DNA from: Chrysoperla carnea
Lineage: Eukaryota; Arthropoda; Insecta; Neuroptera; Chrysopidae
Direction: 5' to 3'
Assembly (NCBI RefSeq): GCF_905475395.1
Contig: NC_058337.1
Coordinates: forward strand, 102,728,368-102,792,367
Length of the DNA: 64,000 nt
The translations under genes were made by a program, and so were the position numbers. The notes under the pieces are model-generated. The model did not search any database. It was not told where the DNA came from and saw only the letters and a list, made by a program, of their open reading frames with translations. Position 1 is the first letter of the stretch, and the number at the start of each line of letters is the position of its first letter. Below are positions 16,101-29,600 of the stretch, one piece after another.

Positions 16101-19100
16101 TTGATTTTAGATTCTCAATTATTTTGAGCCCATCATATAAATTAATTTTTTGCTGTGACGGTGATAATCGAACTCGCTACTCTAGGCATAGGTAACGCGT
16201 ACGAAATTGGTTACGCAACTGATACTAGAGTTGGATTATTCGTATAAAAAAAGGTACTCCTGTACTGGTTTTATCATCGAAATTTGATTTAAATTAATCA
16301 ATTTTGACCTTTTCGAACACATAAGATGTAGATAATAAACATTAATTGTATTAAAAACATTAAAATTACGAGAAGAATAAAAAATAATAATTTATGAAAG
16401 TAAATGAACAATGAATAAAAGAAAAGTCATCAAGCATTAACTCTACTTTCGACTTGTCGAGTTGGTCAGATAGCGAAAACCACGAGTGGTAGTACCTAAT
16501 ATAATGGTTAGAATGTGTCTTTTCAGTTTGAATTTCTTGATATAGTATTTTGTAGTACCTGTCTCTACTTATTATTTTATTGCACGAAATAGTAATTTTA
16601 ATTCCTACAATTCATAAGTTTAAGGTAGTACGATCGCCAAGGCAAGTTTAGACTTGCGGTTGGAATCATTTGTACCTTATTTACAACTTTGATGGTAAAT
16701 TTTGTTATAACTTCAATCTTCGATATCTACCTTGGTTTTCGAAATATCGAAAGCTAAATAATTAAACACAATTTTCGATATTTTTAAAATTACTCCAGAT
16801 ATTGAAAAATTTTATGCTTACTTTTCGTTTTATATTGTTTTAACTTTAATTTCAATAGTTTCTTTTTTAATTTCCATCGACTAGTTTTGGAGAAATCTAT
16901 GAAAACATATCATCAATCTACCGTTTTCCCATAAGACAAATGTTAGTCCAACTTCATAAAAAAAAACAAGCCTTTTATCCAAAATTACCAGGGTGCTCAT
17001 ACATCCTTAAGGATGTACAAAACTTAATATACGTATAATTTTAAATATTATTGTGCAAGTTAATATAATTCTAATGCTCTTATCACGATTAAATATCACC
17101 CTCATTGTAACAAGATACATCACTCTTGATTTCCAAGAATTATTATTCTGAGCCAGGCTGTATGAATATCATAGTTCTTGCCAAGAAATGTCTCAAACTA
17201 TTAGGTACTTCTGTTATATTGGTTAACTGACTGACTGACTCACTAACAATGAAAATCGATTGTTAGTTGTGACTCATTGAATATTTAAAAAAAATAATAA
17301 TATTATATATTATGTAGGTACATATAAATATTATTATGCACGCCATTTTTTTTTTTAATAATTTATAATCGAATTCTAAAAATTATGTATTCAATTCATG
17401 TTTTTTATTATTTTGAGAGGGACAATACCTAACAGTCAGTCGATGGATATCGGTATATTACTTTGTAGTGTGCTGTTGTGTCATGTTTATAAAATAAATC
17501 TTCTATACCTGCCCCTTACTATAAAGTTTGTGGTATATGATTAGGTGTACAAGTTGTGTGGTAATTTTTATCTCATATTAATATTTCCTTTGTTTTATTC
17601 ACCCTTAACTGACATCGTCAATATGGTTTTAGCGATGCTCAGTTATTGGTCTTCCATGACGTCCAGCAAAAAGTATTTGTACTACTCGATACTTTCGTTA
17701 AGATTCCTAGTTGTTGTCGATAGATACTTTTACATATACTCAACTCTTGTGTAAATATTTTAGAGAAAAGACTTAAAAAGAGAGTTTTTCAGAATAGTAA
17801 GAATTAGTAAGCCTTTTGGTCAAATTATTTCTACAAAGGATTACTTTCAACAGTTGCTTCTTCTTTACTTTATGCAAATGTGGACATATTTAGAACGTAA
17901 ATGTGGATTTATTTGAGAACGATATTGATGTTGGAGTAAAGAAAAAAACTTGTTTCCCAAATTGCTATACCATCTTAAAGGTTTTTTTAACGTTATATAG
18001 GATCAAATCATCGACTAAATCATTCATCAGTTCTTTCCATAAATTGCGATTTAAGAAAGGTTGTAACTCCTTTATGTAATGAGCAAATGAAGGAATTTGT
18101 AGCATAAAATGCAAAAAGGATGTTTTATAATTTATATATCATAACTACACAAAACATGTCAATTTATTTTGCAATAATATTGTGCAGTTATTTTATTGTC
18201 AAATTTTTTTCCTATCACTAAAGAAAAAAGTTTTTTGAGAAAATGACAATTAGTTGGTTAATAAGGCAGGCCCCTAAGTAGTATTATCCAAAGGCCCCGC
18301 AAATTCACGATTCTCTGTCCCCCTGAAAGGTTTATTTCCACAATTGACATCATTGTTGTAAAGTTACATCTTACTGGCTTCTGCTTGAGAAAACTTTTAT
18401 TAATTTCACATTGCATACAAGATTGACAATTTAAAAAATAAAACCATGTGAAATATTACTTAAGCCTTTTTACGCCGGAAATTCTAGATGTTTTATTTCG
18501 TTTAGTTCCGAAATTTCACATTTATTTTTATTTAATCGAAAATAGTACTTGATACACAATGGTATCGATGGTTTAAAATTTATACTTTTATACACATCGA
18601 TTACACTTTCCGATATTTTGGAAGTTTTATGAAGCGCTAATTTTCGCACTTCATCATTAAATATAATGATATTATTAGATTCCTCAATATTCCTTAAAAA
18701 TAATTAATTGTAAGCTGAAATTTAAGAGACGTAAAGTCCTTAGCCTTAACCAATCAACAGTGTAGAAGTAAATTTTATAATTCAGTATAAATGCGATGGA
18801 AAATAGTCTTAGCATCGATTGTCCGCCAATTATGTATTTATATAATTATTCACTATACTGCTCAGATTTCTTAAAAGTTCTGCATACCCCAATTACATAT
18901 TTTTGCAATAAACAGAGTGGTAAACTAACTGGTCTCATAAAATTCCTTGGCTGATTTGATGGTACTCCATGGGACTCCAAAATAGGTACTCCATTAACTT
19001 CAAATTTCGATAAAATACTGTACTCTGGTAAATCGAACTCAACAACACAACATATCGAAAGAATTAACCATCAATTTCAATATTTCAGAAAACATTATCA

Positions 19101-21058
19101 TTTTCCCGTACTGCGAATGAAACTCCTTGTCTATTCCCTAACATACAGATTCTTTAAGTTCTGACATGTCCAGATTTTCAAAAGTTTACAAGTCTCTTTC
19201 CACGCTGAATAAATACATGAATTTATGATCCGAGAAAGAATTACAGCTCTTAGACGTATTACTTTTTCAAATTGAACCATGTTTTTCGAATTTTTTAGAA
19301 GGATCACATTCGTTTATTTTTATACAGTTTCATAACACGCAGAACCAAAATACATATTAACACGCAACCGAGCATAATTTACAGGAAGTCACAACTCAAT
19401 TCCCGTATTTTCACAAATATGCAATAATTCTGTTAATATGCGTTAACATCAATTCTTGCAGCTGCCAAGACTTAGTTTGCAGCAATGAATAAATATGAGT
19501 TTGTACTTTTATTACTTAATCTACAATGTTCACGACTTTTTTATTAAGTAAATTCAAAAGCATTCCATGGTTCTTTAAAAAAAGAATATCTTATATTAAA
19601 GTATAAAACTAAATTCAGTTCGAAATTGTCAACTCGCTAGTAGAATTGTCCACGTGCAAATTGGTTGCTACCCAAGTTTCAAATTATATCTTCAGATAAA
19701 ATATTATCAATTATTTTGGACGTTTTCCAACGAATTATTGAATAATTCCCTATTATTCCAGTAACTACTTTTTCAGAATTTATAGACTTTTCCTACTATA
19801 TTACATAATTTTTTCTTTCTATATGAATTATTTTATGATTGAAAATGGCACAATATTTTAACGGAGTTAATTTATATAGATAGAAACTTTAAAATATAAT
19901 ATTATAATACTTTTATGATGTTCCTTTACATCCGCCATATTCAGTTAAGAACGATGTCAAATATCCCATGACACATGGAACATCAATATTAAATCTAACG
20001 ACTTTTAAAATATCAAAATTGCTTTTCCAATTTGGGACCTATATTTCTAAAAGCATACTACATACTAATTAATTGCATATTTTTATCATTCATTTTTGTT
20101 TGTTGTTGTCTAATAATAATAATAAATATTAATTTATCTATTAATTATTTAAAAAAAAAAATAGAAATTATAATTTTATCGAAAATAAATAGGTAATAAT
20201 TTGTCAATATTTTCTATATTTCGATGATTATATAAAATGTATGGAAAAAAAATCAATATTTTAATTAGAATAACAGGTGAAATATATACAAATAGTTTGA
20301 TATAAAATAATAAGCTAGTGAGCTATAAAATAAAACGCAACAACAAAATCGATCGGAGCTAATAACCTTAAGAGTTAGTCATCATTCCTTTCATCCATAT
20401 CATACATAACATTTGTGTATTTGTATAAGAGATAAGATATTAAAAGAGCTATATATACGACTACTAGAAATATAATATTTTAGGAGACATAAAGGTGCCA
20501 TAAACCCAATGAAACCAGTGCTATCCAACTTTTAAATGAAATACACAACAATAAATACATAGGTAATCTAATTGCTATACCTTTTGAATGATAATGTTAT
20601 TATTACAGAGGTAAGCAAAGGTAAATTATAAAAATAAATGACAAAAAAAAATAAAGGAACAAAGTAGGTAATTTAAGGAGCAGGTGGGTAATGGATATTT
20701 ACAGGTCAGGTGTGTGTTAGTACAAAGTAAATAAAAGAAAGCATAAAAGATAAAATAAATAATTTTTTTTATTAAAAATGAAATTAAATGTTAAATAAAA
20801 AAAAAAAGATTGTATATATAATAATAATAGTGTGATTATTTTAAAAATCAATGTTCTAACGTCGGCTCACTACACTAATATAAGAGTGGTATCATGGCCG
20901 AAATTATTATATATACATACATACGATATTTAAATGATATATTTTATAGTAAATTTTTTGAAATTGATACAAAAATAATTAATATTAAATACCTGAATAT
21001 TGCAAAATATTTGAATATACACATAAAGCACCCAAAAACCGGTTGAAAAACGTAACAT
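4193..21058 (-). CDS. Appl: Amyloid precursor-like protein (APPL), complete, 801 aa in 7 coding exons
   Basis: Coding exons in transcript order are 20993-21058, 7748-7972, 7311-7680, 6140-6912, 5371-5925, 5163-5312 and 4193-4459. All junctions are GT/AG and the phases agree. Exon 1 gives a 22-residue hydrophobic signal peptide. Exons 2-3 encode the E1 region: the growth-factor-like part, then the Cys-rich copper-binding part with [20 protein letters not shown] and the CCPKHFK end. Exon 4 starts with an Asp/Glu-rich linker and a Thr run, then enters the helical E2 domain, which continues through exon 5. The last exon has the membrane span (about residues 730-758) and a short cytoplasmic tail ending in [14 protein letters not shown], the endocytic and adaptor-binding motif of the APP family. 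No Kunitz insert is seen. Length is close to the fly protein (887 aa, from memory). The family acts in neuronal outgrowth, synapse formation and vesicle transport. Exon 1 is the least certain exon; the rest is very secure. Confidence 0.95.
4755..4965 (-). repeat. tRNA-derived SINE copy with CCTAA-repeat tail, in the last Appl intron
   Basis: Read on the minus strand this matches the SINE at 53757-53976: CGCCGTCGCAACAAAATTAA, then the GCATGGTATATGCAT palindrome, a GTAAAACACATATATGGT segment and an ACAATGGGCTCTAT stretch, ending in four TAACC units at 4758-4781. It sits between Appl exons 6 and 7. Box B is damaged in this copy (GCCCGCCGTC remains). Confidence 0.75.
8611..8720 (+). repeat. Solo arm of an inverted-repeat transposable element
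   Basis: About 110 bp starting CGTTCCAAAAACGTTGAGAA and ending CAAATATTTTTTCCACCAGA closely matches the right arm of the palindromic element at 39379-39664 and, inverted, its left arm. Only one arm is present, so this is a fragment or deletion derivative in Appl intron 1. Confidence 0.65.
8968..9194. mobile_element. Small inverted-repeat element (MITE-like)
   Basis: The left end TAGAGAACG-CTAGCCTGTAAGTGGATGCGATATG is mirrored at the right by CATATCGCATCCACTTACAG-like sequence, GGCTAG and CGTTCTCTA. Further inward, GTGTCCTT is matched by AAGGACAC. The whole 227 bp can fold back on itself. Ends of the form TA-GAG/CTC-TA suggest a TA target site as in Tc1/mariner-type elements (inference). No coding capacity. 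Confidence 0.7.
10180..10588. mobile_element. pogo/Tc1-type miniature element with internal repeats
   Basis: Terminal inverted repeats CAGTCAAACCTGG at the left and CCAGGTTTGACTG at the right are each flanked by TA (10178-10179 and 10589-10590), the target of the IS630-Tc1-mariner-pogo superfamily. The 409-bp interior has several degenerate copies of a CTCTATAAGYGAGAA-type unit near both ends, with no transposase frame. It is therefore a non-autonomous copy. Family assignment is by TIR and TA site only. Confidence 0.75.
15245..15470 (+). mobile_element. Degenerate 3' end of a non-LTR retrotransposon
   Basis: A broken frame reads [11 protein letters not shown], then (after a frame change) [20 protein letters not shown], the typical residues that follow the Cys-rich knuckle at the C-terminus of R1/LOA/I-type LINE ORF2 proteins. 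It is followed by ATCACAACGGAACCTA..CTAAGTGTGTCCCATCTCAGG and a CTTAACCTTACCTAA tail. The post-coding part matches the LINE at 61683-62149. It is 5'-truncated and non-functional. Confidence 0.7.
16055..16215 (-). repeat. Diverged tRNA-derived SINE copy in Appl intron 1
   Basis: On the minus strand the element shows a tRNA-like head (GCGAGTTCGATTATCACCGT), an AATTTAT stretch, GGGCTCAAAATAATTGAGAA and a tail side with AATACATATGGAGTATCACA. These are in the same order as in the SINE at 53757-53976. The CCTAA tail is not preserved. Confidence 0.6.
20993..21058 (-). CDS. Appl: Appl coding exon 1 (signal peptide)
   Basis: On the minus strand an ATG (21056-21058) opens a 66-nt frame, [20 protein letters not shown] plus two residues, and ends at a GT donor (20991-20992). 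It joins in phase 0 to the exon at 7972, whose first residues (ITYATDSS) precede the growth-factor-like domain. A hydrophobic leader is expected here because APPL is a type I membrane protein. The resulting intron is 13,020 bp; long first introns are common in Appl genes. An alternative first exon elsewhere in the intron is not excluded. Confidence 0.7.
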
Positions 21059-24000
21059 TTTGAATTTTTTTTTATTTATTCGAGTGTATTTTAGTAGTAA
21101 CACACAAGAGAAACACAGTTAACTCTTACAATGGGAGTTGTCAGACTGCACCAAACTGCAGCGCTATTATCGACAATCCTCTTTACCACTACTCTATAAC
21201 GAATACGACTGTCGACTGCTCGACTATACTATACTGAATACTCACCGTACGGAGTGAGACCAAATGTGAGACTTTATTCAATAGTATATATAATATTGTT
21301 TTCTGTATAATACAATATCTATGTATCATTATAGACCAAATACCAGCAATGATGAGCCATCTTTAACTTATTTTTCTTCTCCTTGACCTATTGGTTAAAC
21401 TTTTGACAGATAAGAATGTTTAGTGAGAAGGTGCTCAGATAAATTATGCAAATTATCAAAGCAATAAGCACTCGATTCAACAACGGCATTTTTATACTCA
21501 TTAGCCCATTAAGAAATATTTCAAATTACGTATAACGCACAATTATGATGGAAAATGGCTTTCGGGTAAACTTTCTGATATCATAGGTTTTAGTAGTTGT
21601 CAATAAGTAGATTAAAAGTTTCCAAAGGGAACAAAGTCCTGAAAATTCGCGTTTTTTGAGATATGGAGAGTCAAAACTCAAATATATAGAGAATAATACA
21701 TTCCTTCGAGGAACTGAAGGACCTTATATCTAGTGTTATATGCATCTGAAGAGAAAACTAACGAAGATGATTAGTGGAAGTGCTTTAAAAGGCAACCAAC
21801 GTATTGATAGGGAAAAAATCGGCATTTATATTAACCTGGAAAAATTGAAAAAAAAAAACACTTAAATGTCAACAATGAAACACTATAGTGCGAATAGGGA
21901 CAATGCAATCCAAACGCAATTAGCCGCATATTACTCTTCTGAAGTTATTCTATCCAAGCGACAGTAAAGACGTACAATACAATAAATTGCAAACATTGAA
22001 ATTGCTTGTGGCATTTGTCTATTAACTTTACCAAGCATGCGAAGAATTAAATATTAAGAAGACTCTTAATTTGTGGTATCTGCTCTATACAGAAGAAGTT
22101 CCTATAATATTATATGTCTTCTTCAGTGACTCACTCACTCATATAATGGTATAGTTGGTTTATTCTATATGATTCTATAGTACGCACTAGCCGTTACTCG
22201 CTAGATAAACTATAATAAAATAATACCACACAATATTCCCACTTGTCTCCTCGACCCTCTTCTTCTAGACCCCAAATTTTCATTCAATCTGACTTAGTTA
22301 TTTGGCATCAGAACTCGCTTCACTTGAAGTATGGTATAGATAATATTTAAGTCTACCCTCCTAAAAAGGGGAATCAATTGGAAATGGGGTTGGATTCAGC
22401 CTGGATTCGGACTCAGATCTTGTTACGCTCACAATACGATGATTTAACTGCTCACAACCCTAAAGAATGTTTGAGGGGAGGAGGGCAAGTGTAAATCAAG
22501 GGGACCTTCGACCATACTTTGATCTTTAACGGTTAAACCTGGCTTCGGCCTATGAGCTTTGTTTCGCTTGCAACAACATAGTGGAGCCGGAAGCAAGAAA
22601 GTGGGCGGAGGCGTAATATACCACAGAAACCAATAACAATATTTAGTAAATTTGTTCTCAATCGGTCACGTCGTTCAGAAGTTACATAATTATACTCAAG
22701 AGTCAAAATAAACCCAAAAGTTAACCATTCTAAGTGATATTACTATTTAACAGTATATGTAATTCACATATATATTGTTATAACTGTAACACGTGCATTT
22801 TTTGTGACACAGAGGTACAAACAGACGCACCAACGATTAAATAAGATGTATTATGTTTGTGTATGTGATATTTTGAGATCATAACATAACAAAATACTAA
22901 ATCTATGATATCATCATAAACGATACTCTCAATATATTATTATTTAACCATCAAACCGAATTTTTTTTTCAAATATACCAAGTATCAACCATACAATTAG
23001 TGTACTCTAGTGACATCATCGTACATTATTTCGAACCATTAATGTAAATTTAAGTATCTATTGTATTGATATTTAATACAATATTTTTTTTTTTTCAAGA
23101 ATAATTTTTTAAATTACTTTTAATGACATTAATACTTAAAAATTGTAAAAAAAATACCCTTATCTTTATTTACAGCATAATGACGTCACATAAAGTACAA
23201 AATAAAAAAAGAGTTCTCTCGACTTAAAAAAGTGATTTTTTTGCGTGAAATGTTAAGATTATAAAATTTTTATTGCGGAAGCATAAGAGATAGTACAACT
23301 ATAACAAAACCAACACCAAGATTCAAATATTTTACTTCTTCAAGTGCTTTTACAGTTTTCTAGATCACGGCACAACAATCGAAAAGAGCAAATAATAAAG
23401 TGATTAATAAAATTAGCCACCTTCAAATCGATCCATCCGCTTGAGAAGAATTCAGATCCCACAACAGATAGGCGCTTCTTTATAGCAGTCGAATTTTTTG
23501 TCGCAGATTGGAAATAAGCTAATCATAAAATATTGATCACAATATTTTATTTTCAGATTTTTTGATTAATTTTTCATGAGATCGATTTAATTTTTTTTAA
23601 ATATTAAACTATTTTTGTTTAGTAGAAATTTGTTACAAAACTAAAAATTTTTATGCTCTTTAAGTTGATTAACTTAAAGGCGTAATATCCATTCTATACT
23701 ATTATGTGAAAACATTTAAACCCAATCCAATTTTAGTACCTTTAAGTAATTAAATTTTTAGTAGGTATCTGTAAAAAAAAAGACATTGGAAAATTAATGA
23801 AAATAAAATTATACATGAATGTGATATGAAGTTTCTTTAAGACACTACCTCCCCTTCCCCCCATCTTGATCGATGTACTAAACTAAATCGAAAATTCAGC
23901 AAAATAATTGTGTTGACCTAATTTGATTTTTCTTCGAAATCAACCTTATAAATAAATAAATGCCAATATATTTTATTTGCTTTATTGAAAATTTTTATAA

Positions 24001-26149
24001 ACCATCGCAATTTTTTTTTTGAAAAAATTATTATGAGTACAGGAAGTTATTTAAAAAAAAAAGAAAAATTATGTAAAACAAAGCAGTCTTTATACAGTGG
24101 AATTAGATTTTTGAATAGAAAAGCAGTACTTAATATTAAAAAGCAATCGATTTATTTTATTATGTGGCCTAAGGTAATAATATATACAAATTAATCTTTT
24201 TAAAAAAATAAAAATTATGAAAGTTATATTTATAATACGATGATTATGTAGTGGGTGGTACAAAAACAAATAAAAAATATTACAAATACACATTAGTTTT
24301 TATCTACATTAATTATTATATATAATTTTTAATGCAAGGCCACTTATATACTTGACTTAAATATGTTCTATATTTATTTCAGTCATTTTTTAAAATGAAT
24401 GACATTATAAAATAAGTATTATTTAATTTTCATTTCCATATTTTCTTTATTTGAATGCATTAAATGCGTTATAAAAATCATTTACAAGATATATATTTTT
24501 TAAATATTATATGTTGGTATGTGTATACCACGTATATACAAAATATTTCAAGTTCATTGACATTACATAATATAATAGATGTCACTAGAATATGGTACGA
24601 ACTATTATGCAGTTAAATTATTATATAAAATATACTCAACCAAAGTATTAAAGGAATATTTCTTTTAACTCAAAATTTCGTAGAGATCTCTTCAAAAATT
24701 CATCAAATTTGTATCACCCGTTGCTGCTTTGCACGAAGGGTTGAAAGAATGACAAATGTTATTTGGAATATAATTCAAGAATTTTGAAAACAATTCAAAT
24801 TATAGTATCTATTCTAGAACTTTGAACGTAAATTTTTTTTATAATAACTAACGGAAAAATGATGTAATTATGTAGTTATTTCATTTTCCACGATTTTCCT
24901 TATATAAAAATTTTATTTTCCCAAACTTTACTTGAGAAATTCTTAAAATAAAAAACGATAGTTAACGAAGTCGAAAAGCGTCAAATGGATTTTCGACTTA
25001 GAATGGTGTATATAGAAGAACAAAATAAGATGCATACTTGTATATGTTACCGTGGTAATATGGCATCATCTACTATAGTTTTTTTGCTTTGATTTTCTAT
25101 CGTTAATATTTTGGATAATCAATATCACTTAATGTAATTATAATTATGTAATATCAGTGAATTATATGATACAAGATACAAGTTTTTTAATATAAAATTA
25201 TTTACATGTTAAAATGATTTTATTTGTAACAATCAACATGGGTTCAGTTAATAGAACGATATTGATTACTTACTTGATTAAGTTATAATAATTCACGCTT
25301 CTGCAATTATAAATCATTTATATTATTAAAAATTGCAAAAAACTCCAAAAAAAGGAAATTGTTTTTGGAGTTTCTAATAGTGGTGGCTTTAATATTAAGA
25401 AGTGAACTTTTAGTGTGGCTAAGAAAATGATCGCCTACTACATACTTATATATCGATAGTACAATACTCCTCAGTTCTAAAAAAGAATCCCTTAGTGACT
25501 GTGATTGGTGAGACTACCAAATAATACCGATAATTTATTATCAAGAATTAACAAAAGCGTAAAATCAAGAACTTTACGCCAACATACATCCGCTCGATAT
25601 TGTCTTCTAACAACACAGTGGTTTATATTTATACAAGTGTGCGGTGATCCTAGAACATGTCTTTAACATATTATATTGTATGGTGGATTAAGAGAACGAT
25701 AATGGAATCTTTAGATAAAATCTGATTTTTAAATTTTAGTTTCTTAACATAAAGGTAAACAATATGTTTATAATGATTTCCGTACCAAATATATAACAAT
25801 GAATTTATAAAATACTAAATTTAAATAATTATTCATATATTATAATTATCACATTTTAATTTTTTAAATATTTTTTCTACCACTGTGAGCCAAACTTCCT
25901 TCGTTGACACGACTAATATTTTTTCTTAATTGATAAATAACAGTGTTTATTATCTTTGATATACTTATCGAAAAATAATAATAAAGAAAGTGAAAAAACC
26001 TGTAAGAAATTGAACCTCGTACTTTTGATTTACGCGAACTCCTTAGCCTGTAGATTGGCCATTTGATTTACGTGTATTTTATCAAAAGATAATAAGGTCT
26101 GGTTGTACGGATAGATTGACTAAAATGACTTCATACTTTCCAGTAAATA
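21059..26149. other. Intergenic stretch between Appl and the DDE-derived gene
   Basis: This should contain the Appl 5' untranslated region and promoter close to 21059, but no TATA box or initiator could be assigned with confidence. The rest is AT-rich. Short open frames near 23985-24293 are low-complexity and not supported. No RNA gene was seen. Confidence 0.55.
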
Positions 26150-26157
26150 GCCTATGT

Positions 26158-26494
26158 CAGGGATGGCGAACCAATGGCACGCGACACAATATTTTGGGCC
26201 TGCCACCGATAGCAAAGTTTATAATGAAGTAATAGTTTGTTTACGCATTGCATACTAGTCAATTTCATGGTTGATTGCTTGGAAGAAATCAGTCTGTTTA
26301 TGCACAATGTTATGTGACTTTCAAAATAGAAGTTTTTTTGATCTCATTCGAGCCTTTGACTCTAAACCGCATGTTTAGAAGAAGGATATTATTACAAGAA
26401 ACTACAAATTTTTTCCAAGAAGTATTCACGATTTAGATGCACATGAGAAACCAGGCGAAGAAAAAGTTACTAAAGAATAAAGTTCGCCTCCCCG
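26158..26494. mobile_element. Non-autonomous hAT element with perfect 8-bp target duplication
   Basis: The element begins CAGGGATGGCGAAC; its other end, read inverted, is CGGGGAGGCGAAC, a hAT-type terminal repeat with one base missing. The octamer GCCTATGT occurs immediately outside both ends (26150-26157 and 26495-26502), the 8-bp duplication expected of hAT transposition. At 337 bp it is a deletion derivative without a transposase. The intact duplication suggests a fairly recent insertion. Confidence 0.88.
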
Positions 26495-26681
26495 GCCTAT
26501 GTATTGCTAAGCTTTATGCCACTTCTATCACAATTTTGAAAAAATATACGGCCGATATTGAAAAAGTTAATAGTGTATATATTTACATTACGATATGATA
26601 TGCATCATTTTCCGATAATAAAAAGGTATTTCCCTGACATTCCAATAATCCCATATCGAAGAAAATGATGCATATCCTTAT

Positions 26682-29600
26682 TTATGAAAATAAATTCTTA
26701 TCATTGTTATCATGATGTAATGTTGATGTATCGCCCGTAATCAATGTATGTTGATCATGATGTACTGTAAGTGAATCTCCATCATGTTGATCATGATCAT
26801 CGTCTGAATAATAATCATCATGATGCTCGTCATCTGATTCACTATCACTTTGTAGATTTATAACAAATGATTCTAAATGTTGATCACGATATAATTCTTT
26901 CTTAAAATCATTCTCCTGCAATTGTTCAGCATGTTGTACACTTTGCTCCCATACTTCACGACTAGTTTGATCGAGTACATGATTTACTAATTGTTCAACA
27001 TCAGCAACTTGGCATGTAATATTACGTTCAGCGACTTCACTTTTCACTTGAGCCCATACCATTTCAATTGGATTATATTGATTATGATATGGTGGTAGAC
27101 GTACAACAGTATGGCCTTTTTCTTGTGCAATAGTGTCTAGTTCGTATGATTTAGATTTGGGTTGATGAAGTTTTACAAGCGATAGTAATTCAGCTCGAGT
27201 TTGTTTGGTATCGTGTGATACACCTGTAATAAATTATTCAAAATAAATAAATTTCATATTTTTTTAAAAATATACGATTCATTAATATATGGTCCTCAAA
27301 ATTCATTAGATAAATTTAAGTATCTTAAAATATGGTCGATTTATGGTAGTTTAAAATTCTAATTTGACATTTTCCTGCGCTAGGTACCAGTGACAACATA
27401 TATCATTATATTTGAAGTCATACCTAACACAAACCTACTATTGTCATACAGCCTGTCTTTCTTTCCTTATTGGGATCTGACAAAAGGAGGCATGACACCT
27501 GGTTGTCAAAGTAGAAACTAATTAGTACAGCAAGTTACAGCTTTTAGTGTTGAGCATTGAAAAGTTTGGAGTTGATTACTTTTTGCAAGTTATAATTACA
27601 ACATTAACAAATAATTGATAAAAAAATTAAATTATTTCGTCTGGAAAGTATTTACCTCAATTTAAAAGCACGAGAAAAGTAAAGTGTTGTGTGAAAAATT
27701 GCCAAAGTCGTTTCAATACGAATACAGGTCTGAGTTTTCATAATTTGCCTCAAGCAGGCAAATATTACATGAAAATTGAAAATAATTTTGGTAATTTTGA
27801 GAAAATAGATGTCTTAAAATTATGGCAGAAAACACTGCAATTAAAAAATATATTACCTAGTCAAAAAGTGTGCTCACTTCATTTAAAAAAAAAATTATTA
27901 TGTCTTATAAAGTAAGTACAATATTTATAATGTATTATTGAACTAATATGTTTAAATCTAAAAAGATTATTGCGTTTTGACATCAAGAATACTTGAAGAG
28001 ATATTTATTTTATATCGATTTGATGAGGCTTTTCTTTTATTAGTTGTTTGTAAAGAGTATGACGTTAAACTGAGCACATTCTCCTCACTTTCGACTTGAT
28101 TTTTTCCACATTTAATCACTAGCCCTGCTTTCAATAGTATTTCACCTTACGTAAAATTACGATTACTCGGTTTTGTTTGCCCCCAACAACAAATTTCATT
28201 AATATTAATCATTCTCTTCTTGAAAAATTGCAAGGGTATGTATTGCTATGTTATTTTTAAAATTTGTCACTTTATGCCAGCCATGTTGTTTTAGCCCCGC
28301 CCATATGTCAGATCCCAATATTATTGACATCCAATTATCTGGTCCGAGAGTCTATCTATTATATTCTATCATTTATGTTAAATAAGCTATCGTTTTTTAT
28401 TTAAGGTAGTTTGTTACCCAAATCTCTTAAACTTGATCTCATATTTTTTAAATATTTATTCGAAATGCATCCATAGAAAAAAATTAAAATTTTTACCGCA
28501 TGGTTCACGAAAAATAATTAATTAGAGTTATGTTAAAATATATTGGATCTTATGAATATTCTTATTCGATAACTCCGGAAATCAAGGGTTTATGAAAAAT
28601 ATTTACATATTGAAAAAATGTTATATTGTTACTTACCATAACGCCATAACCATTCAACAATGTCAGCTTTCCGTGATCCAGCACCTGGAACTAAATCTAG
28701 CAAACGAGAATGATGTTGTGAATTATCCATAACAATAATCGATGGTTCCTGTAAGTTATGCAAGACTTTAACAAACCATGATTTAAAAACATGTGTATTC
28801 ATTTCATTAATTTGTCCCGTCTCCGGATTTTTAGTTTTTGGTTGAAATACTAATTTACACTGTGATAAAAATCCCGTTTTGGAAGATCCTACATGACATA
28901 TTACAATCGAATTTGAACCCTGTGGTTCCTGTTTTAACTTTTTTTGTTCTTTATTGTTGTTTTGAGTTAAATTTGTTAAGCTAAGCGTATAATTAGGATC
29001 TACAGAACTTTCTCCCACGTAATATATAGTACGTTGATCAGTTTTACGTAACTCGTGCATTGTACGAAGAAATTTCACTCGAGCAGCTACAATATCTGCA
29101 CGTTCCATTAAGAATTTCCGTCCATCAGGTGCTTTACGATAACTGAACCCTAAATCCTTTAATATTTTACGTAAGGCATTACATGATCCTTGAAAATTGA
29201 TTTTATTCGTGATAACTGGTAAAAGTTGTTTAACTGTTGGAAATTGTTTTTGATCGTAAAATTCATGGACTGTTCGTCTTAAAATAAAGCAGTCCATATC
29301 ATCTAAGCGATTTATTTTATCACGTTTCATTGTTGTTATTCCATTGTTATTGGTTGCAATTGTTGTATTGCTTGGAGTTGTACGAGTTTTTACGGGCGAT
29401 TCAAATACCGGTTGTTCATTTGTTTCCAAAGATATCCGACCTTCTTTTATAATCCGTTGTACAGTTCTTTTACCAATTCCACAAGCTTGGGCAGTAAGTT
29501 CTTGTGTTTTCGCAAATTTTACCGGTTGCTGACATTGTTGACGCATGTGCATTGCCTTCAAAAACATATAAACATTAAAAACAATTCCTCGTCCTTGTTT

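Larger units (their letters stand above)
7973..20992 (-). other. Appl intron 1 (13 kb) with repeat relics, no other gene
   Basis: This stretch holds no supportable host exon. It contains an inverted-repeat element (8968-9194), a solo arm of a second element (8611-8720), a TA-flanked pogo/Tc1-type miniature element (10180-10588), a degenerate LINE 3' end (15245-15470) and a SINE copy (16055-16215). A cluster of AGGTCA-like half sites lies near 13536-13575. The remainder is AT-rich sequence without recognisable structure. Confidence 0.7.

Noticed and set aside
17224-17280. GACTGACTGACT run and TAACAAT/ATTGTTA hairpin
   Set aside because: Short simple repeat and weak stem; similar wording at 60510-60530 suggests a dispersed repeat, but no boundaries could be drawn.
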